A stretch of 64,000 bases of DNA from Cephalotus follicularis. Its lineage: Eukaryota; Streptophyta; Magnoliopsida; Oxalidales; Cephalotaceae. The position numbers and the translations under genes are program-made. Positions 34,591 through 46,862 of the stretch are shown piece after piece; position 1 is the first letter of the stretch, and the number at the start of each line of letters is the position of its first letter. The notes under the pieces were generated by a model, which did no database searches, was not told the DNA's origin, and saw only the letters and a program-made list of their open reading frames with translations. The stretch is from NCBI GenBank assembly GCA_001972305.1, contig BDDD01000308.1:248001-312000 (forward strand). The letters run 5' to 3'.

Positions 34591-34796
34591 TCTTTTTTGA
34601 TCAATACTTTCCTAAATTTTTTAATATGAAAAAAAAAGTGATATAATGTTATTTTTAGGTAGACACGACCCACAACGTGACGTATGGATGCAACTAATTA
34701 TAAAATAACATATCTCAATTTAGTTGATTTTTACGTTAAAAGCTTTCAAAAGTGATAATATATATTTATATTATTGGGTGTGTCTATATACCACAT

Positions 34797-35565
34797 TGTT
34801 GATGCAAAAATCCTTCTTCAACAGTACCCCACGTGTAAGGGCTTGACTTGTTGAAAGAAACGCTGAGATATGCCCGAGAAGAGAGTTTGATTGTGACTAT
34901 ATTCCCTGCACAATGTAGCAAACAGCTTGTAGGTCCAGGAGGTTAAACTCCCGGGAACACTCCGATGCTCAAGTTAGACAATGCACAGAGAATTTTAAGT
35001 TCTTTAGTATGCAAAAAATGGTTGACCTGAGATATATATTTGATTCTGCTATTTATAGTGTTGAATAGTAACCGTTTGAGCATGAATCTCAGAGGTAATT
35101 GCTGTTCCCTAAGGAAATGCCGAGGATCTCGGGATTTCCGTTATCTCCACCTAATTTTACGTAACTGCTTGCTAATTTTGAGGAGGTAACTCCTTGAAAT
35201 GTTGGTCATCTTTATGACCTTACTCTGTGAAGGAGGGGGAGATCCTCTGAAAAACTGCCGAGGATCTCGGCTGGGGTCCTCTGGAGAACGGCCGAGGATC
35301 CTGACTTTACTCTGTTTGACCTTGGAATGTTGGCTGATCTTTGCACCATACTTTGTGTTGGATAAGGGGGATTCTCCGACGAAAATCCGAGGATCTACTC
35401 TGAGGTCCTTGGGAAAACTGCCGAGGATCTCACTTGTTTCCTTAACTAGAATGAACGAGTTCCCTCTGCCTTGTATCCATACTGGTTTTTATGCATTCGT
35501 ACACTTGGCAATGTCCGTGTAGGCCACGTGTTGCTCTAGGTATAGATAGATTTTTTAGCGTATCA
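34797..35565 (-). repeat. 3' LTR of the Tat-type element
   Basis: This copy lies at the low-coordinate end and is therefore the 3' LTR on the minus strand. Relative to the right copy it has an extra segment of about 25-30 bp near 35360. Short repeats of CCGAGGATCTCGG-like sequence occur through it. Confidence 0.88.
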
Positions 35566-36186
35566 TATGCTCCTCTGGTCCTTCTTCTCTGCCCTTAGCA
35601 GAGGAGGAGGAACAAAGCTGAGAGTTGTTGCTCGGGCATAACTTCGTTGTAGAGTTGGACTCAAACTGGCAGAGGAAAAAGATCTTCGTGGGATCCTTTG
35701 ACAACACTGGGCTGGCCTTATGAAGGATAAGAAGCAGAGGTGGATGACTCTTCCTCGGTTCGTCACCTTGGGATGTAGTTGGGCTTGCCTTAGCATCTTT
35801 GGGACCAAACCTAGCATCCTTAGTAGGCGTCTTGAACACAATTTACACGTGGCAAGTCCTGCATAACTGCCGCTTTAGTCTCTTCATTTCCCACACTCGA
35901 TCCAATGGTCCATTTGATTTCTAGAGATCATATGGCTTGGATCTTTTCTTGAGTCTTTAAAAAGGTGCTTTCTTCTTCAATATGCTTCTTTTTACCCTCT
36001 TCGTCTTCTGAAGGTCATCTTGTTGCGCCAAGTTTCTCTGGTTTCTTGGGCTGTCAAATCAATCTAGCTTCATACATCCATCTTCAAAACTCTAGGTGAG
36101 TACTTATCGGCTTCCTGTTATTACTGTCTGACCTAGATCTTCCCCCTTAGGTTTTCTTAGCTTTTCATCATCGTTCTCTAGTATAG
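35566..36186. other. leader region of the antisense gene
   Basis: This 620-bp stretch lies between the 3' LTR and the antisense gene. On the minus strand it holds the purine tract expected next to the LTR. On the plus strand, CTCTAG|GTGAGTAC near 36095 and a pyrimidine-rich tract ending TTCTCTAG before ATG 36187 resemble an intron in the 5' leader, implying the plus-strand gene has its own promoter here. Confidence 0.4.
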
Positions 36187-39100
36187 ATGGTTAGAAGTGA
36201 AATAACTCGTAGATCCCCTACCCCTGAGGATGTCACTCCCTTGGCGATGGTGGTACCTGTTGCCAAGGGCTCCCACAGCTCTGAGGGAAGTGTGGGTTCT
36301 GCCGTGGGAGCCCATGATGCTCCCGCCGCTAAAGTCAGGCCTTATAACTCTAATGACTATCTTGAAATGAGTATGCTTTCCCGTGGGAAAGTATTAGAGC
36401 TCGCCAAAAAATACCGTTTCCCTGGGGGCATAAAATTCAACCTCCCCCCAGAACCCCCATATGGCTATAGAGAGCAGGTCTGGCCTCTTCATGGTTTTTG
36501 AGGACACCCTCTCACATGGTTTGAGGATACCACTGCCCTCCTTTGCCACTTTGATTCTGAGGAGTTTTGGGTTGCACCCCACGCTCCTCGAACCACAGTC
36601 CTGGAGCTTTGTAATGGGTCTGTGTCCCAGTAGTCTGTGTCTGTGAGCCTACGTGGCATTTTGTCTGTCTGTATAGCTGTTAGTCTGTTTTTCTGACCTT
36701 CATGACACATGCATCACGACATTAATAAATTTTTGTGATTTTATTCTGATGGTTTCCGCATAACAAATAAATTTTCCTTACTGTAAATTAAATTATGGTT
36801 TTTCTGAAAAAACTGCTGAATTCGGAAAATAGGCAAAGTGGTATGTCCTAAACATCCAATTTTTGTCTGTATTGGTTAAATTTCTGGGCAAAAACCCAGT
36901 CTGTTATGGTTAAATATATATATATATATAATGGAAAAAATATATGGCCATTTTTGGCTTTTCTCTCTCCTCTCCCGCTTTCTCTCTCTTCTCTCCCATC
37001 CTCTCTCTCTCTCTCTGCCTCTGCAGCCGGCGTCACTGCCGATCTGACGCCGGCGAAGGTACCAGCGTGACCGCCGTCACCTCCCAAGCACACTGGGCAC
37101 AGCCTCGACGCCGGCAACCGTGCCGTTTTCGAGCGTGAAGCTCTTCTCTCTCCGCCTCTTTTTTGCGTCGATCCGCCGTCTCCGGTGACCGTCACGGCAA
37201 GGCAAGCCCAGATTTGGACTCCTTGTGTCATGGCAGTTCTAACGCGACCAGCCTCGACCTGTGACGACGCCGGCAATGCAGATCGATGATGAAGTCAACC
37301 GCGGTCAAATGTGTTCGCTCCGGCTAGATGCGGCGGTGCCATGACAAAGGCACCTCAGATCCGTCCTCCCCGGCCTCTGGCGCACCGATGCGACCTCTGT
37401 GGTTGTTCGACTGCCGCGCATGGATGACAAGTGCGGGCCAGTGGCGGCCCATGGGCCCACACGCCAGCAGCCTCCGGCGGCCAGTTTCTGACAGCTTTCC
37501 GACTTTGTTTTCCTTGTTTGCGTGATCCGTCCGCGATTCTGGCTCTGTACTCCGTTCCGTCTGCTTTCAGTAAACTCTAAACTCTGCTCTGTTAATTTTG
37601 CTTTCTGCTGAATTTTTGTATTTATGTATATGCTTCTATGATATAATGAACTTAAATTGTTATTAATTTTCAAAATTTGATAACCTGGACAACCACTTGG
37701 ACTGTCTTAGTGTTTTTGTGAAATTATGTTTAAATGAGGTTTAAACGAAAAGTTATTAGTTTTTATCATACTCATTTATGATAGCGAGTACACATTGGGG
37801 GTCATATTTGTCTCTCTGTTTTCAAAGTCTCTGTTGTCGGGGTTGGCCTTGTAGGCGACCAGCCTTATGGGTTGTTGATATGTTCTGTGAATGGAACGTT
37901 TTTCTTTAAATGTTTTATTCTGAAATATGTTAACGTTTTATTCTGAAATATGTTTAAGTTTTAATGTTTTAATACATTATGCTAATGTTTTTCAAAAGCT
38001 TGCAAGATGAGAGTCATAATATGACATTATTTTCAATAACATCTGTATCTGAAAAGAAAAGGATTTCTGCATCGATTGAATCTGTTTTTAAGTCTATTTG
38101 AAAGAAATTCTGATTTCGGTATCTGTTAAATCTGCTTAAATATATCTTGATGCTCTAGGATATCGGTATTATATTATATTATATATATATTTGCCCATGA
38201 GAGGCACTGTCTACACGGTAGATTTTCTGTTCTGATGGTTTGATACGACGGTATCATTGCATTTTTATTTTGCTGGACGTTCAGCTCGACGGGGCCCAGA
38301 CGTCAACCTTACCTAGTAGACCCATTGCATCGTTATATATTTATTCTGTTTTAAACTCTGTTACCTACTACATATATCTGAGTTTTTCTGATGATAAATC
38401 TTTTTCTGATAAAAATCTGAACTTCTTCTGATTCTGTTAATTCTGTTTTGAAAATCAGATTTTCGATTTTATTCCTGTTTCTGACATTCTGTTAAAGCTG
38501 TTTAACATGTTTTATAAATCAGATTTTTGATTTCCATTCTGTTTCTAAAATTCTGTTAAGTTTGTTTTATTTCTTCTAGTTATAACTATTCTGCACATTT
38601 TTATGCGAGCAAAATTCTATCTGAGTTTGTTGTTTCATCTCACTAATCCTGTGAATTGAACCCTTCTGTTTTCAGTTCGGATGTGTTATTCTGTTGAGTT
38701 CTATCTGTCCAAGTCAATTAGTCTGTTGAGGTAAGACTACAAGGGTATGTTTATCAAGTTTTAATACTTAAATTTCTGCATTCACGTTTTCTTTACATAA
38801 ATTGTTTTCTACCTTGATGAAATGGGTGGAGCCCTATGATTTGTTTTATTTGTGGTTTTCCTCCTTCATGAGTGTGGTTGCTGAGGGCTGAGCCCATTTC
38901 ATAAACTGTGTTTTTCTTTTCATGCGGTATAGTCCAATAAACGGATACTACATGCCAAATTTTCGTAAAAATTTAAGAGTTAGAATTATTTTTAAGAAAC
39001 TTTTATGTTTACTTTTCTGTTTTGAAGAATTTCTCTGCTTTAAAAATGTATTTTCTGAAGTTCTATTCTGCTGAACCAATGAGGTGAGTCTCTGATAGGG

Positions 39101-41089
39101 GGCTTGGTCTCTTAGTGGGCGCGACGGATCCTAGCGAACTGGGTCCGGACGTGTTATTCTTGGTCAAGTGCCTCGAATCAGGGGTTACTGTGTCTGTGGG
39201 ATTATTCAAAAAGTTCCACGTTCTTTCGGCCTCCCCAGCCAAGAGTGGATACTTCTTCAAATCCCGCCATAGCGCCAAGAAATTGCTGATAAAGCCTACC
39301 AAATCCATCAAGAACTGGAGGATGAGGTATTTATTAATGAAGAATCATCCTGAGTTCATTGCCCCCCGCTGGTGTGACACATTAGATACACCGCTCTTGA
39401 ATAAGAGGTCTCGCTTGTCCTAAAGAGAGAAAGTGGACCTCGGCAAGCTTTCGGCCTTGTAAGCCGAGGAGGCGAACTCCGCGGTGCTTGAGGATCATGT
39501 TCTTCGAGTTGGGTTGAGCATGATTCCTGGCCAAATTCCTCACTGGGACGATTCCGAGGACACCTTAGAGGGGGCGGACACCCAAGTAGAGAGAATGCAG
39601 GATAGATCCTCATCTGATAAGCCGGGGGAAAGCTGTATTAAGCCTTCATCTCCTCCTTTAACTTTACTTCTTCCAGTTCTTGTTTCATCTCTGACTGTTT
39701 TATTTTCTTGTGACTTCATTCAGAATGGCTCCTCGGTGCGACTTTTTTGACATCCTGAAGGCCACTGACAAAAAAAAGCCTGCTGCAGAAGGCTCAAAAC
39801 ATAAAGGAAAGCCTGTCGAAGTCGAAGGGTCAAAGCAGAGAGCACAAGCTCTTGAAACTGCTAGGGGTGCTGCTGAGAAAAGGAACAATGGGGGCAAGAG
39901 GCCCATCAAGGAAAGTTCCCCCAGTGAGGTCCATGTGCCCCTGAAGAAGAAAAGCAGAAAAAGGGAAGGGCGCCGAGAAGGTCGCTGCTCTTGGTGTCCT
40001 CAGGACCCAATCTTGCTACCCCCCATACGAGATGTTGAGAGCATACTCCGTGAGCTGGACTCCTTTGACAGCTCTAGGATACATCCGAATGCTCACAGGG
40101 TTCCTAAAGCAGTGAGCCAACTGGTCTTCTTTCCCAAGGAAATGCTGGCGAGGAAAGACTGGACCAATGGGGAGCTGGTGACCCGGTGTCTTCGGAGCAA
40201 CCTTATGGTAAGAGATTTCTTCCATTTCATTTCCAAAACGCCTATATACATTCCTCTGACATGTATGTCCCTCTGACAGGCTCTGAACAATAGTCAACTG
40301 CTGGTGGAGAACTTCTCTGCCATTCTTACCAGGGATGCGAAGTCGAGGGCAGACATGGCAGTGCTGGAGGAGACTTCCCGCTCTGCAAAGGCTCAATTGG
40401 ATGAAGTCCTCAAGGCTCAGAAGTCTCTTATCGAGGAGAAGAAGTAGGTTGTCGAAGACTTGGAGGAGGAGAGAACAGAGAGGAAGGCTCTGAACGAGGA
40501 GCTTGCTAGCACCAGGGAGAGGTGCCATGAGTTGGAGGCAAAGCTCAACCAACAAAGGCAGAAGGACGAAACTATGTTGAGTAAGACAGCGTACAAGGTC
40601 ATAACGGAGTTCAAGTCCTCGGACGAGTTCCAAACACTGATGAAATCCTCCGTGGAGGAGTTCAAGGCTTCACCAGATTTTGAGGAGGCTGTGTTTGAGG
40701 AAGTCGCGGAATACTTTCGTCGGGGCTTCTACTCTTGCAGGAACTGGGTTTCCTCTCTCCATCCTGAGGTTCCTCTTGACGGTGTGGTGTATGGTTCAGT
40801 TGTCGACGCCTTTGACTTATATCCTAAAGGGGTCGACGAGGAGGAGAAGAAGTTTAGGCTTGCTCTGGAGAAGGGAGCTTCGTCTGCTCAGGAGGACGAG
40901 GAAAGAAGAACTGGGACGCCAGACTTGGTAATCCTACGCTCGAATCTTGCCTTGGACTCCTCTTTGGAACTTGCGACTCCTCAACCTCCAACCATCGATC
41001 CCTTCAACTCTCCCCTGCTCGTGGACGATCCGAGCTCCTCCTCTGCTGCTTTGCCCGAGGATGAACATGAAGATCCTTCCCAGCCTTAG
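36187..41089 (+). pseudogene. antisense gene of Tat element (PF04195-like)
   Basis: The first exon opens at 36187 with a low-complexity N-terminus, then YLEMSMLSRGKVLELAKKY. After a frame change near 36480-36500 it gives EDTLSHGLRIPLPSF and LHPTLLEPQSW, the start of the putative gypsy-type transposon domain (PF04195). A solo LTR (36610-39156) splits the domain; it resumes at about 39162 with LVKCLESGVTVSVGLFKKF and ..WRMRYLL. A later part (about 39725-41089) has a Lys-rich linker, an apparent intron at 40208-40280 (GTAAGA...CTGACAG, frame kept), a coiled coil (about 40450-40600) and an acidic C-terminus. A TAG at 40446 fits a C-to-T change of a Gln codon. Function is unknown; similar antisense genes are known from Tat-lineage elements. 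Confidence 0.7.
36610..39156 (+). mobile_element. solo LTR copy c
   Basis: The LTR starts TGTAATGGGTC and ends GGGTCCGGACGTGTTA, aligned with the ends of copy e (CA changed to TA). Flanks AGCTT (36605-36609) and TTCTT (39157-39161) match at three of five bases. Removing the LTR and one flank brings the PF04195 frame back together, which confirms the boundaries. Length is 2547 bp. It contains the CT-rich tract and GC-rich leader (about 36960-37500) of the family. Confidence 0.83.
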
Positions 41090-42244
41090 CTTTTTTGGCT
41101 TTTGTCTTGTAATTTTCTACTGTTTCTTTCTTGTAATCTGCTCTCTTGTAATCTGTAACTTTATTTACTTATGAATGAAGCATTTTGATACCTTGGATCT
41201 TCTTTAATTTTCTTGCATCGTGTGCTTTGATTACATTTTGACACCTCCAACTCCCTTGGGATAATTGAGTGTGAGCGACAAAACTCGTGTTTCCTCTGCA
41301 CACTTCGTAGCTTCATTGGAGCTCTGGTATTTCCCTTAGGAAATTTCACTTAGTCTATTTCGTAGACTTCTCATATGATGGTCCTACAATTTTCAGACCT
41401 GGTTACCTAAGCTTTTGTAACCCCCGTAGGACACTTTGTATAAAAAGCGCTTAGGAAATGAGACTTGATCTTTATTAGTTCAGATGTGTTCGTAGGTCAA
41501 GCTTTAAGTCTGCTCTGACAAGTTCCTATGGGTTCGCTGAGCAGGATCTCGTCTGGTTCATTATATTCTAGACCAGGTCGTCTGAGCTTGCAGTCCACGT
41601 AGGGACACTTATTTAAAAGTGCTCAGTCCAACGAACTTGATCGTTACGAGTTCTTATGGATTTGCCTCTCAAGACACGATATTTGTTTGGTCTGACACCT
41701 AGATGTCGACCAGTGTTGCTCCCTTGGGAGTCTTTTGGTGCTCGTCGGAATGAGTCTTTGTTGATAAATGTAGAGGTGCTCCTCGGAAGGAGTCTTGTGG
41801 TGCTCCTCGGAAGGAGTGTTCGAGATGCTCCTCGGAATGAGTCTTTTTTTATTGAGGAAGTTGATCGGCGGCTGTTCAGAGGTTTGAGGACATGAACATT
41901 GGGCCTCCGGTCCCTTGCAAACTCATAACTATAATCTTGGACAAGCACTTTTTTGAGAAAAAATTCATTCTTATTCACATCTTTGAATTTTTACAACTTT
42001 ACAAACAGCGGTTGATAGCATACGTGTCCTCGGCTTTTAGTCAGAGGATGCATCCTCAGAGGAGGCTTTTAGTCAAAGGATCTCCCTGCCCCCCTAGAGT
42101 TTCAAGTTTGAAAGTTCCCTAACAGGAGATAGTTTTCCTCTGCTCTGTAGTCTGGTCATGGCATCATGGTATCAGGTTTTCAAGACTTTCTCCTTCTGCC
42201 TCTGGCCGTGTGCCACTTTGGAGGACCTTCTTGGGAGCTCGGCA
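41090..42244. other. non-coding middle of the Tat-type element
   Basis: The stretch between the convergent ends of the antisense gene and gag holds no domain I recognise. At 41729-41850 GTGCTCCTCGGAAGGAGTCTT-type units occur four times as an imperfect tandem repeat. The pol genes of a full-length Tat element would be expected in this interval and are absent. Confidence 0.6.
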
Positions 42245-43986
42245 TCACCTTCCTCTGGATATGGTATGTATTACTCCTCTCGGCTGCTGATCCTTGGCCT
42301 GTTGTGAAGCTTCTTCCTTGCGCTCCCCCTTCTCTTGAGGAGCATTTCTATCCACATACTTCCTGAGGCGGCCTTTGCGAATCAGGTCTTCAATTTGATT
42401 CTTCAACTGCCTGCACTCCTCTGTATCGTGTCCGTGGTCACAATGATATTGGCAAAACTTGTCTAAGTCCCTCTTTTCTACCGGGGATCTCATGGGTGCG
42501 GGTCATTGCATTGGGAGCTTATCTTTCTCCACTGCCAGAATTCTGGTGCGTGAGTCTAGGAGGGGGGCAAAATTATTGTAAGTAGGAACTGGTGCCCCCT
42601 TTTTTCTAGGATTCCTCATTTTTGGAGAGCTTGTGTTCAGGTCATTCTTTGCCAGCTCTGACCTATGCTTTCTCTTCTCCCCTGACTCTTGAGCACCTCG
42701 TCAGTGCTCCTGTTTCTCCGCCTGATGGCTTGACCAGGAAGTCTTTTGCCTTCTAGCGGCCATCTCCTCCTCGGCATTCACATACTTCTCTGCCCTCCTC
42801 AGTAAGTCTGCCATGTCTTGAGCGGGCTTCTTCATAAGGGAGAAAGTGAATGGTGAGTTATCCTTTAATCCACTGGTTAGGGATGCCAGAGCAAATGATG
42901 GGTCTAATTCTTTCACCGTCAGAGACTCCTTGTTAAATCTTGTGAGGTAATATCTAAGGGATTCATCCTTCCTCTGCACCACGTTGATCATGTGAGTCGA
43001 GTTTCTCCTCTGTGTGGTGCTGTTGAGGAACTTAATCACGAACAGTTCCGTAAACTGTTTGAAATTCTCCACCGAGCTCTCTGCCAAGGTGGAATACCAC
43101 GACTGCGCTGCACTAGTCAGTGTTGCCGAGAATCCTCAGCAAAGTGTGGTGTCCGAGGCTTGGTGCACTAACATGGTTTGGATGTATGTGCGGACGTACT
43201 GGACGGGATCCGTGGATCCATCATACCTGTTGAAACTCGGGAACCGGAATCCACTGGGGATACGTTCCTCCATGATCTCGGTAGTGAAGGGATGGGCATT
43301 GATGTTGCGGACCTCGGACAGGTACCCCTTTTTCTGCTCAGTTCCTTGGAACTTTCTCTCCATTTCCGCGAGCCTTTTATTCATTGCTCGCTCAACATCT
43401 TCTATGTTCCTAGTCCTGCTAGAAACACGTGAATGCCCAGCCAAGGTGGCTGGACGCGCTGACCTACTCCCACGCACCGTCTCAGTCCTGCGTGATGCCT
43501 GGGAATGCGCTCGTGCCTCCTCGGCGCCCGCTGGTGGATCCATTTCCATGGGGTCCTGCTCCGGGTGCTGGGATCGTTGTTGTGATCCCGGGCAGTTAAG
43601 GATTCTGCCCTCTGAGATGTATTAATCTTAGCTCTCCTCCTCAGGAGTGTGTCAACCCCTGACCGCCTTGGGGGGAGGGCTACCCTCCTCGGCGGGTTTC
43701 ACCTTAGCCCTTGGGGGCGTTGATTCTCAGGGGCCAGCCTGTGCGGACCGAATTGTCCTCGGCTGACTACTTGTTCAGGTCCGGCCTAGCCCTGGTTGGC
43801 TATGTTGGTTGCCAACAAATTGGTAAGGATCTTCATTCCCTGGAGCAGTTGGTTAAATTGCTCCTCTGTAGCAGGAGCTTGCTCCGCAGGGGCAATAACC
43901 TGGCCAGCGGCAGGAGGTTGATCTCCAGCGGCGGCCCGGCTGCCTTTTGTCGTGGGGAGGTTGTTGATGATCTTTCTCGGAGGCAT
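42245..43986 (-). pseudogene. Tat-type Gypsy gag, fragmented
   Basis: On the minus strand ATG 43986 starts an Ala/Pro-rich N-terminus. The capsid region follows in pieces: 43549-43136 (GFRFPSFNRYDGSTDPVQYVR) and 43087-42701 (FTELFVIKFLNSTTQRR, DESLRYYLTRFNKE, AEKYVNAEE). The zinc knuckle region at about 42475-42410 has CQYHCDHGHDTEEC, the C-x2-H-x4-H-x4-C spacing seen in Tat-type gag. At least three stops or frameshifts separate the pieces. The protein would form the virus-like particle of the element; in this copy it cannot be made as one chain. Confidence 0.85.
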
Positions 43987-44031
43987 GTTTCTTAATGGCT
44001 TCTTGCTACGTTTCCCACAGACGGCAGCAAC

Positions 44032-44769
44032 TGTTGATGCAAAAATCCTTCCTCAACAGCACCCCACGTGTAAGGGCTTGATTTGTTGAAGGAAACGCTG
44101 AGATATGCCCGAGAAGGGAGTTTGATTGTGACTATATTCCCTGCACAAGGTAGCAAACAACTCATAGGTCCAGGAGGTTGAACTCCCGGGGACACTCCGA
44201 TGCTCAAGTTAAACAATGCACAGAGAATTTTAGGTTCTTTAGTATGCAAAATATGGCTGACCTGAAATATGTGTTTGATTCTGGTATTTATAGTGTTGAA
44301 TAGTAACTATTTGAGCATGAATCTCGGACGTGATTGCTGTCCCCTAAGGAAATGCCGAGGATCTCGGGATTTCCCTTATCTCCACCTGATTTTACGTAAC
44401 TACTTGCTGATTTTGAGGATGTAACTCCTTAAAATGTTGGTCGTCTTTATGACCTTACTCTGTGAAGGAGGAGGAGATCCTCTGAAAAACTGCCGAGGAT
44501 CTCGGCTGGGGTCCTCTGGAGAACAGCCGAGGATCCTGACTTTACTCTGCTTGGCCTTGGAATGTTGGCTGATCTTTGCGCCATATTTTGTGTTGGATCT
44601 ACTCTGAGGTCCTCGGGAAAACTGCCGAAGATCTCACTTATTTCCTTAACTTGAATGAACGAGTTCCCTCTACCTTGTATCCATACTGATTTTTATGCAT
44701 TCGTACACTTGGCAATGTCTGCGTAGAACACGTGTTGCTCTAGGTATAGATAGATTTTTTGCCGTATCA
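44032..44769 (-). repeat. 5' LTR of the Tat-type element
   Basis: This 738-bp copy starts TGTTGATGC next to the PBS region and ends CGTATCA before the TSD CACAT (44770-44774). It differs from the other LTR by scattered substitutions and one deletion. Confidence 0.88.
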
Positions 44770-44935
44770 CACATGATGGATTTACCCAACAATTTTTCCA
44801 TAATGTGATATAACATGCAAAATCGTTTATATACATGATAAATACATATATTATTAAATAAAATGACTAGATTAAAAGAATATAAATTATAGGTCTAAAA
44901 AACAATTATGTTTAAAAATAAGGAGAACTTGCAAA

Positions 44936-45479
44936 TAAGGGTGTGCAAAATTATCCGAAATCCGAAAAACTGAACCAAATCGCACCGTTTTTTTTTCGGG
45001 TGCTGGTATTTCGGGTATTCGGGTATTTGGGGTGGGTAGTGCGGTTAAATCTATAAATACAGTTCGGGTGCGGTTTATAAAATCTTGAATTTTCGGGTAT
45101 GTGGGTATCCGAATACCATCAGTTTTTTTATGGTTTTGGCCATGAATAAGTGTAATACTAATGTGTTTGTAATCTTTGTTAATTTAATTGGTGTAATTAG
45201 TGATCATTTATTGAATAATTGGATTATTTGAGTAGTATTTGATGTAATTAGATAAAGTATTAAGTATTAGATTTTTAGTTTTAAATTTTTGTATTAATTT
45301 TAATTAAAAGTGTAAAATTACGGGTTTTACCCGCAATACCCGAAAACCACATTGAGTTTGGAGCGGGTAACCGCAACCCGAAATCCAAGTGCGGTTCGGG
45401 TGCGGGTTGAGATTTTTGTATCCGCAAAACCGAACCGCAAAAAATTACGATTCGATTTTTACCCGCATAAACACCCCTA
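44936..45479. mobile_element. non-autonomous hAT MITE
   Basis: The element starts TAAGGGTGTGCAAA and ends AACACCCCTA, inverted ends of the common hAT form. CTTGCAAA flanks it on both sides (44928-44935 and 45480-45487), the 8-bp TSD diagnostic of hAT. The interior is made of CGGGTATTCGGGTA-type repeats facing their complement, so it can fold. It has no ORF. Confidence 0.88.
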
Positions 45480-45487
45480 CTTGCAAA

Positions 45488-46030
45488 TGTGGCCCGTTTA
45501 GTTTTTTAAAATAATTTTTTTAGAATTTAATTTACATATTTAAAATAATTAAAGATGTCTAATAAATTTAAAATATATTGAGATGCGATATCCATTGATC
45601 GAGCAAAGAAACTTTAGTTTTGGAACGAGTTACATCGATCATGATTAGATATGTAGTCATATATTTTATAATAACGTGAATTCAAATAATCTCTCTAATA
45701 AGACATACAGTAATAAGTAAAAGTATATCACTACCTTAAAAATCAAAAATTGTTAAATCTGTATATTTGTGATACCCCTAACTTCTTTAAATATACAAAT
45801 TAAATTTCAACTATTAATTAAAAAAAAAAAAGCAAGTTACGCAACACTGCATCCGATTACCTCTATATCCACCCGAACACCACTATATCTAGTGAACCCT
45901 AAAAATAATAAAGTAATCTCTTTCATGATATATTACACAATATTTACTTCCTCTGATATAGCTGAGAGCGTCTTTGTTGCAACTTGGAAGTGTGTATACA
46001 TAGTTATTGAGAGACAGAGTTGAAAAAAGA
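45488..46030. other. upstream region of the thioredoxin gene
   Basis: This AT-rich stretch of about 540 bp should hold the thioredoxin promoter. I see no convincing TATA box at a defined spacing; short CT-rich stretches occur near 45850-45950. The start of transcription cannot be placed. Confidence 0.5.
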
Positions 46031-46862
46031 ATGGGGTCATTTTGGTCAAGTTTGTCAAGTATGTTAGGAGGATCAGGCAGCGAGACAAACCCAGAGTCAT
46101 CATCGGAGCCTTCTCGTACCATGTCCTTCCACTCATCCGCTCGATGGCAATCCCACTTCAACGACGCCAAACAAACCTCTCAACTGGTATTTTATTTTAT
46201 TTTATTTTTGTAGAGATCTGAAAATAATACTCCTACAAATCCAGTAATAATTATTTTCTTCTTTTATTGGGTTTTGTTTCGATTGAAACTTGAGGAAAGA
46301 TGGTGATTGATTTTGCGGCGTCCTGGTGTGGGCCCTGCAAGATGATGGAGCCTGCTTTTCGTGCCATGTCTCATAAGTTCTCCGATGTTCAGTTCGTTAG
46401 GATCGATGTCGATGAATTATCTGTATGTTTTTTTTTGTTTTTTATTTTATTTTCTGCTTTATATTTAACTACTTGTTAACCCTTTAAGATACACACAGAA
46501 TTTCCAAAATTATAATTAATTGAAACATGGTTTAATTAATATAATTTTATTTCAAATCGAAGTGAAAATAAATCACAAATTCTATTGCTTTTCTCTTTTC
46601 TTCTAATAAATTAAATCTGTAAAAAATCGCATAGTAACATTAACAAAATGAGGTCTTAGATGTTTTATAATATTTGGGTTTAATATATATTTTTGGAATA
46701 CTTTGGGGTCAAATACATACATGGTAGGATGTGGCACAAGAGTTTGGAGTGCAGGCAATGCCAACATTTGTGTTGGTGAAGAATGGGAAGGAAGTGGACA
46801 GGGTTGTCGGGGCCAAGAAGGATGAGCTTGAGAAGAAGATTGACAAGCTAAGGGTTTCTTAG
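46031..46862 (+). CDS. thioredoxin h (subgroup 2-like), 3 exons
   Basis: Exons are 46031-46186, 46300-46422 and 46728-46862, all with GT-AG borders in phase 0, encoding 137 residues. The redox centre WCGPC lies at about residues 61-65, and MPT supplies the cis-proline at about 104. [10 protein letters not shown] and [17 protein letters not shown] match the thioredoxin fold. The N-terminal extension of about 40 residues begins MGSFWSS; Gly2 with Ser near position 6 fits N-myristoylation, typical of h2-type proteins that reach membranes or mitochondria as well as the cytosol. The enzyme reduces target disulphides using electrons from a thioredoxin reductase. No stops or frame breaks are seen, so it is probably functional. 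It faces the H+-ATPase gene tail to tail. Confidence 0.93.

Larger units (their letters stand above)
34797..44769 (-). mobile_element. Tat-type Gypsy element lacking pol
   Basis: LTRs lie at 34797-35565 (769 bp) and 44032-44769 (738 bp), starting TGTTGATGCAAAAATCC and ending CGTATCA. CACAT flanks both sides (34792-34796 and 44770-44774). The element reads on the minus strand: LTR, a PBS region starting GTTGCTGCCGTCTGTGG (about 44031-44015, similar to leaders of rice Tat-type elements), gag (about 43986-42245), a non-coding stretch, then a gene on the opposite strand (36187-41089), a purine tract and the second LTR. No protease, polymerase or integrase was found. A 2.55-kb solo LTR sits inside the antisense gene. 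Confidence 0.88.

Noticed and set aside
36848-37276. 142-aa minus-strand frame in solo LTR copy c
   Set aside because: It follows from the GC-rich leader and CT tract; the same region in copies b and e does not keep the frame.
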